This document shows, piece by piece, positions 60,714-64,000 of a stretch of 64,000 nt of DNA. The notes below the pieces were generated by a model, which saw nothing but the letters and a program-made list of their open reading frames with translations, did no database searches and was not told the origin of the DNA. The stretch comes from JABMMZ01 sp040386935 (GTDB lineage Bacteria > Bacteroidota > Bacteroidia > NS11-12g > UBA955). The stretch covers positions 17,427-81,426 of the forward strand of contig JAZKEQ010000017.1 in NCBI GenBank assembly GCA_040386935.1. The letters run 5' to 3'. Both the position numbers and the translations under genes were made by a program. Each line of letters begins with the position of its first letter. The first letter of the stretch is position 1.

Positions 60714-63700
60714 TTATTTGTTCAGAGTAATTTTTTTAGTAGCAACTTGATTGTCTGCAATTACTTTTACTACATATACACCGTTAGCAAATTCTGACAA
60801 GTCAACATTTGCAGTGTTAGTATTTACAGTAATTGTTTTCACTAAAGCACCAACTGCATTGTAAACATTGATTGTCATTTCGTTACTAACGAATGCATCA
60901 AGATTTACACTGAAAATACCAGTAGTTGGGTTAGGGAAAATAGAAATCAGGTTATTCATGCTTTCTGCACCTTTAACATCTGTGTTTAAAGTCACACATT
61001 TGGTTTGTGAGCACTCGCAACCTGATACGTTTTCAGCAATCATTGTTACGCAATACTTACCTGAACCAGTGTAAGAGTATGAAGCACCTGTACCAGTTGA
61101 AGACACAGTATTACCGTCACCTGTTATCCAAGTATATTTAATACCTGTTGGAGTTCCAACCGGAGTAAATTTATAAGCAGATAATGAAGTAGAGTAATCT
61201 CTGGTTAAGTCAAAGTTACAAGTTGTTGGCAATGGATTGATATTGATAACTTTGATCAATGAATCAGCGCAACCACCTGCAATTGAAGCTTTCAATTTAA
61301 CTGTAAATGATTGAGTACCGATACCTGTAGTGTAACCATGTCTTGGAGAACCTTCGTTTGAGAAATTTAAATCACCGAAATCCCAATCGTAAGTTACTTT
61401 ACCTTGAGTAAAGCTGGTTAAGTTAGTGAACTGAACTTCAGTACCTGCGCACTGATCAGCAAACTGGAAGTTAACCAATGGTTGAACACCTACTGACAAT
61501 ACTTGTGAAACTTCATCTTTACAACCGTTATTTAATTCAGTTGTCAATTTAACGATTTTAGAACCGATTGAGAACCACTGTTTCAATGGGTTAGCAGCAC
61601 CTGAAGTGAAGCCATCACCGAAGTCCCAAGTAGTTGTTTTTACTGTTTCACCAGCAGGAACAATAGTAGTATTTGTAAATGGAGTCAAAGTTCTGCTACA
61701 AGCAAATGGGAATGTAAAGCCTGATTTAGAAACTGCTTTCACTGTAATAGGAACTGTCAATTGATCAGTACATCCGAATTCAGAAACTACTTCTAATTTT
61801 ATATTTTTAACACCTGGTGTTAAGAAATCATATTTAGGTTCTTCAACTGTTGCTTTATTACCGGCATCATCAAAATCCCAATTATTACCAAAATCACCTT
61901 GAGCGATTGTAGAAGAATTTTTAAATTCAAATAAATCGTTTTCGCAAGTTCCAGAAACTACAGAGAATAATGCTTTAGGACGGTCGAATTGATAAACGTT
62001 TTTAGTAATTACATTCTTACAACCGTTACCTGAAGCAGTTAAAGTTACTTTGTAACCACCTGCATTTGTATATAATTTAGTTGGGCTAACAGCTATGCTG
62101 GTCGGAGAACCATCACCGAAATCCCAAACATAAGATAATGTTCCAGAACCGATATAGGTTAAGTTAGTCAATTTAATAGCAACGCCTTCGCAAGCATTTG
62201 TTGGTTTGAAATCAGCAGTTGGTATTTCATTGACTTGAACTGATTTTGTAATGCTAGTTTGGTAACCGTGAGGAACTGTAGTTACTGTTAATGTTACATT
62301 GTAAGTACCAGGACCATTGAATTTGTAAACAGGGCTGGTAGCATCTGTACCAAAGCTCCATTGATTCAATAATGCACCACTTGTTACAGTTGAAGTATTT
62401 TCGAAATACACCTCATCTTTATCGCAAATCAATGTAGGTATTTTGAAATCAGGTACACCTTGTGGTGCAACCAATACTGTACGTTTGTAAGTAGTATCAC
62501 ACACTAAAATGTAATCATTAACTTTAATTGAGATGTAAATCATACTATCTACAAAAGCCAATGATGGTGTATAATCAAGTCTATAATTAGAAGAAGCTGT
62601 AGGTGCTGCAAAGCTGAAGTGTGAAGCAGGAACAGGTATACCATATTTGGTAACTGCACTGTAAGAAACACTCCATTTATTAGTACCACTGAAACCACCT
62701 AAATAATCACCGTTTCCGTAACCTAAAGTAGCAGGAGGCGTTAAATCGTAAGAAATTTTCTGACCGTTAGTGGTAATATCTGGTTTACCTGTTACATCAA
62801 ATTTAGCCATTGGAGCAGAGTTCGCAGTATTCAAAGATAATGCGCCACCACCCGGTGCTTTTTTAACATTGAAGGTATAAGTTAAACTGTCATTAGTAGG
62901 TGCATCATCAGCATCTAATAGGAAGTATTGTACTTTTTGAGTACCTGTTTTGCTGAATGTGTATGGAGTCATGGTTACTGTACCAGTACTACCTACTGCA
63001 ATAGTATTCGTCACTAATGTAGTAGATACCAATACACCATTTACTGACATACCCATCAAGAAACCTGTAATAGGCTCAAGGAAGTTGTTTTTTAATGTAA
63101 GTGTTGGTGATGCAACAAAACCAGAGCACTCATTAGGATTAGGAGTAAAGTTACTGCTTACTGTTTGAATATCTAACATGCTTTCAGTTGCACCTCTATC
63201 ATTTTTTATGATATTTCTGTTTACATTTAATACATCTCTTGGATTTACTGCATTATAAGGTACATTATTTTGGTTCATCAATGCATTTGAGCGGTAATCA
63301 CCTGTGGCTGCACTGTTCCATTTTGGATCGCCTGATTTTTCATTTGGTCCTGCAAAACCGTTAGAAGCCCAACCTGAGAAACTGGTAGCAGTTCCTGTTG
63401 GACTAAAATACCATGACTCACCACTTGTAGCTCCTCTTATGTAATAAGAGTTTCTATCCCATTTATAATTACTTGCTGAAGGCGTGTAAACATAAAATGG
63501 ATAAATGCGATAACCGTTATTAATATCCGTGATATTACCATTTACAGTAACGCTAGTACTATAATTATACAAGTACATGCCATAAAGATACTGTGAAGTG
63601 TAAGATGACAATGTTCCATTAATTCTGATGGTATTCTGTCTGTAGTTAGATGGATAATTACCACTGTTGTAATTTGCAATAAACATTGCATACTGACCGT

Positions 63701-64000
63701 AATAACCTACGTTGTCGTAAATCAGATTGTCCGTAATATTTTCTTCATAATTATAATAAGTCAAGATACCTAACACATAACCGTAGCTACTATTAGATTT
63801 GTTATTATACAACTTATTTCTTTGAATGTTTACATAACCATAACTTGGGTAACCGTAGTAGTAAGGATCGCCATCAGCAATCAAAAACATATAGTAACCA
63901 TAAGCCTGATTATCTCTGATTGTATTATTACTAATGCTCAATTTATTTGAACTTGAGTTGTAAACATACATACACTCAATACCATAGAATAAATAACCTG
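60714..64000 (-). CDS. Giant T9SS surface protein paralogue (beta-helix plus PKD), 5' end beyond window
   Basis: C-terminal ~1095 residues of a protein homologous to the one at 19836-24488. The frame is open through the right edge (GYLFYGIEC precedes the first internal Met), so the start lies outside. Visible: Tyr-rich beta-helix coils (YGYYMFLI, SYGYVLGILTYYNYEENITD), the middle block, the same PKD series (WDFGDG cores at several points) and a type A T9SS signal (ISIFPNPTTGIFSV ... KKITLNK). One 45-residue block around NACEGVAIKLTNLTYIGSG is nearly identical to the paralogue while the DNA carries many silent changes. Strong terminator. Gly codons look more uniformly GGT than in the paralogue, which would fit higher expression. 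Confidence 0.9.
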   Translation of the reverse strand, partial: GYLFYGIECMYVYNSSSNKLSISNNTIRDNQAYGYYMFLIADGDPYYYGYPSYGYVNIQRNKLYNNKSNSSYGYVLGILTYYNYEENITDNLIYDNVGYYGQYAMFIANYNSGNYPSNYRQNTIRINGTLSSYTSQYLYGMYLYNYSTSVTVNGNITDINNGYRIYPFYVYTPSASNYKWDRNSYYIRGATSGESWYFSPTGTATSFSGWASNGFAGPNEKSGDPKWNSAATGDYRSNALMNQNNVPYNAVNPRDVLNVNRNIIKNDRGATESMLDIQTVSSNFTPNPNECSGFVASPTLTLKNNFLEPITGFLMGMSVNGVLVSTTLVTNTIAVGSTGTVTMTPYTFSKTGTQKVQYFLLDADDAPTNDSLTYTFNVKKAPGGGALSLNTANSAPMAKFDVTGKPDITTNGQKISYDLTPPATLGYGNGDYLGGFSGTNKWSVSYSAVTKYGIPVPASHFSFAAPTASSNYRLDYTPSLAFVDSMIYISIKVNDYILVCDTTYKRTVLVAPQGVPDFKIPTLICDKDEVYFENTSTVTSGALLNQWSFGTDATSPVYKFNGPGTYNVTLTVTTVPHGYQTSITKSVQVNEIPTADFKPTNACEGVAIKLTNLTYIGSGTLSYVWDFGDGSPTSIAVSPTKLYTNAGGYKVTLTASGNGCKNVITKNVYQFDRPKALFSVVSGTCENDLFEFKNSSTIAQGDFGNNWDFDDAGNKATVEEPKYDFLTPGVKNIKLEVVSEFGCTDQLTVPITVKAVSKSGFTFPFACSRTLTPFTNTTIVPAGETVKTTTWDFGDGFTSGAANPLKQWFSIGSKIVKLTTELNNGCKDEVSQVLSVGVQPLVNFQFADQCAGTEVQFTNLTSFTQGKVTYDWDFGDLNFSNEGSPRHGYTTGIGTQSFTVKLKASIAGGCADSLIKVININPLPTTCNFDLTRDYSTSLSAYKFTPVGTPTGIKYTWITGDGNTVSSTGTGASYSYTGSGKYCVTMIAENVSGCECSQTKCVTLNTDVKGAESMNNLISIFPNPTTGIFSVNLDAFVSNEMTINVYNAVGALVKTITVNTNTANVDLSEFANGVYVVKVIADNQVATKKITLNK

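Noticed and set aside
1..64000. CRISPR array, prophage, transposon or rRNA operon
   Set aside because: No regularly spaced direct repeats, integrase, transposase, phage structural genes or rRNA sequence were found on either strand.

Overview
The window looks like chromosomal DNA of a Bacteroidota bacterium, probably a member of the Chitinophagales or a related order. The evidence is type IX secretion (T9SS) sorting domains, families largely confined to this phylum (DUF4270, DUF4249, DUF4292, FecR/DUF4974 with a TonB receptor), an OmpA protein with thrombospondin type-3 repeats, and promoters of the TTG-N19/22-TAnnTTTG type. Shine-Dalgarno sequences are not evident, and TTG and GTG starts are common. 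I see no rRNA, CRISPR array, transposase or prophage. Gene density is high and only one gap exceeds 300 bases.

Layout, 1-15.8 kb: the 3' part of a Fic-domain gene is followed by a repeat-rich gap and tRNA-Asp. Minus-strand genes follow: a GT5 starch-synthase-like protein, a DUF4270 lipoprotein and DAHP synthase; a membrane metallophosphoesterase; EamA transporter, YicC RNase and S41 protease; and an RND efflux operon (adaptor, pump, TolC). A small plus-strand lipoprotein sits between the last two groups.

15.8-28 kb holds secreted and surface proteins: a membrane-tethered papain-like protease, a delta-60-repeat T9SS protein, GmhA, a 1550-residue tyrosine-rich beta-helix/PKD T9SS protein, a Crp/Fnr regulator behind a 26-bp perfect palindrome, and a lamin-tail T9SS protein. 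A paralogue of the giant PKD protein runs off the right edge (60.7-64 kb).

28-39.5 kb: an adenylate cyclase / HD hydrolase / universal stress protein operon, an ABC exporter, a large PD40-propeller/beta-barrel protein, an SMR exporter, and an SDR-menA-menC operon for menaquinone.

39.5-49.8 kb is a plus-strand envelope cluster: outer membrane protein, flippase, dut, nucleotidyltransferase, TPR lipoprotein, DUF4292 lipoprotein, EnvC-like protein, 3-hydroxyacyl-CoA dehydrogenase, Rieske-like lipoprotein and OmpA. 49.9-60.6 kb carries aat and a PfkB kinase, a FecR/TonB-receptor/DUF4249 transport locus with no sigma gene beside it but with an extra 55-codon FecR-like ORF, folK-wbqC, and an enoyl-CoA hydratase / TatD / LD-carboxypeptidase / GtrA operon.

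The most unusual points are the promoters whose predicted start site falls on the start codon (leaderless mRNAs), the palindrome at the Crp/Fnr gene, the paired giant tyrosine-ladder surface proteins, the 55-codon FecR-like ORF, a metal-ligand substitution in DAHP synthase, and a transporter gene that lacks any usual start codon at the proper position.
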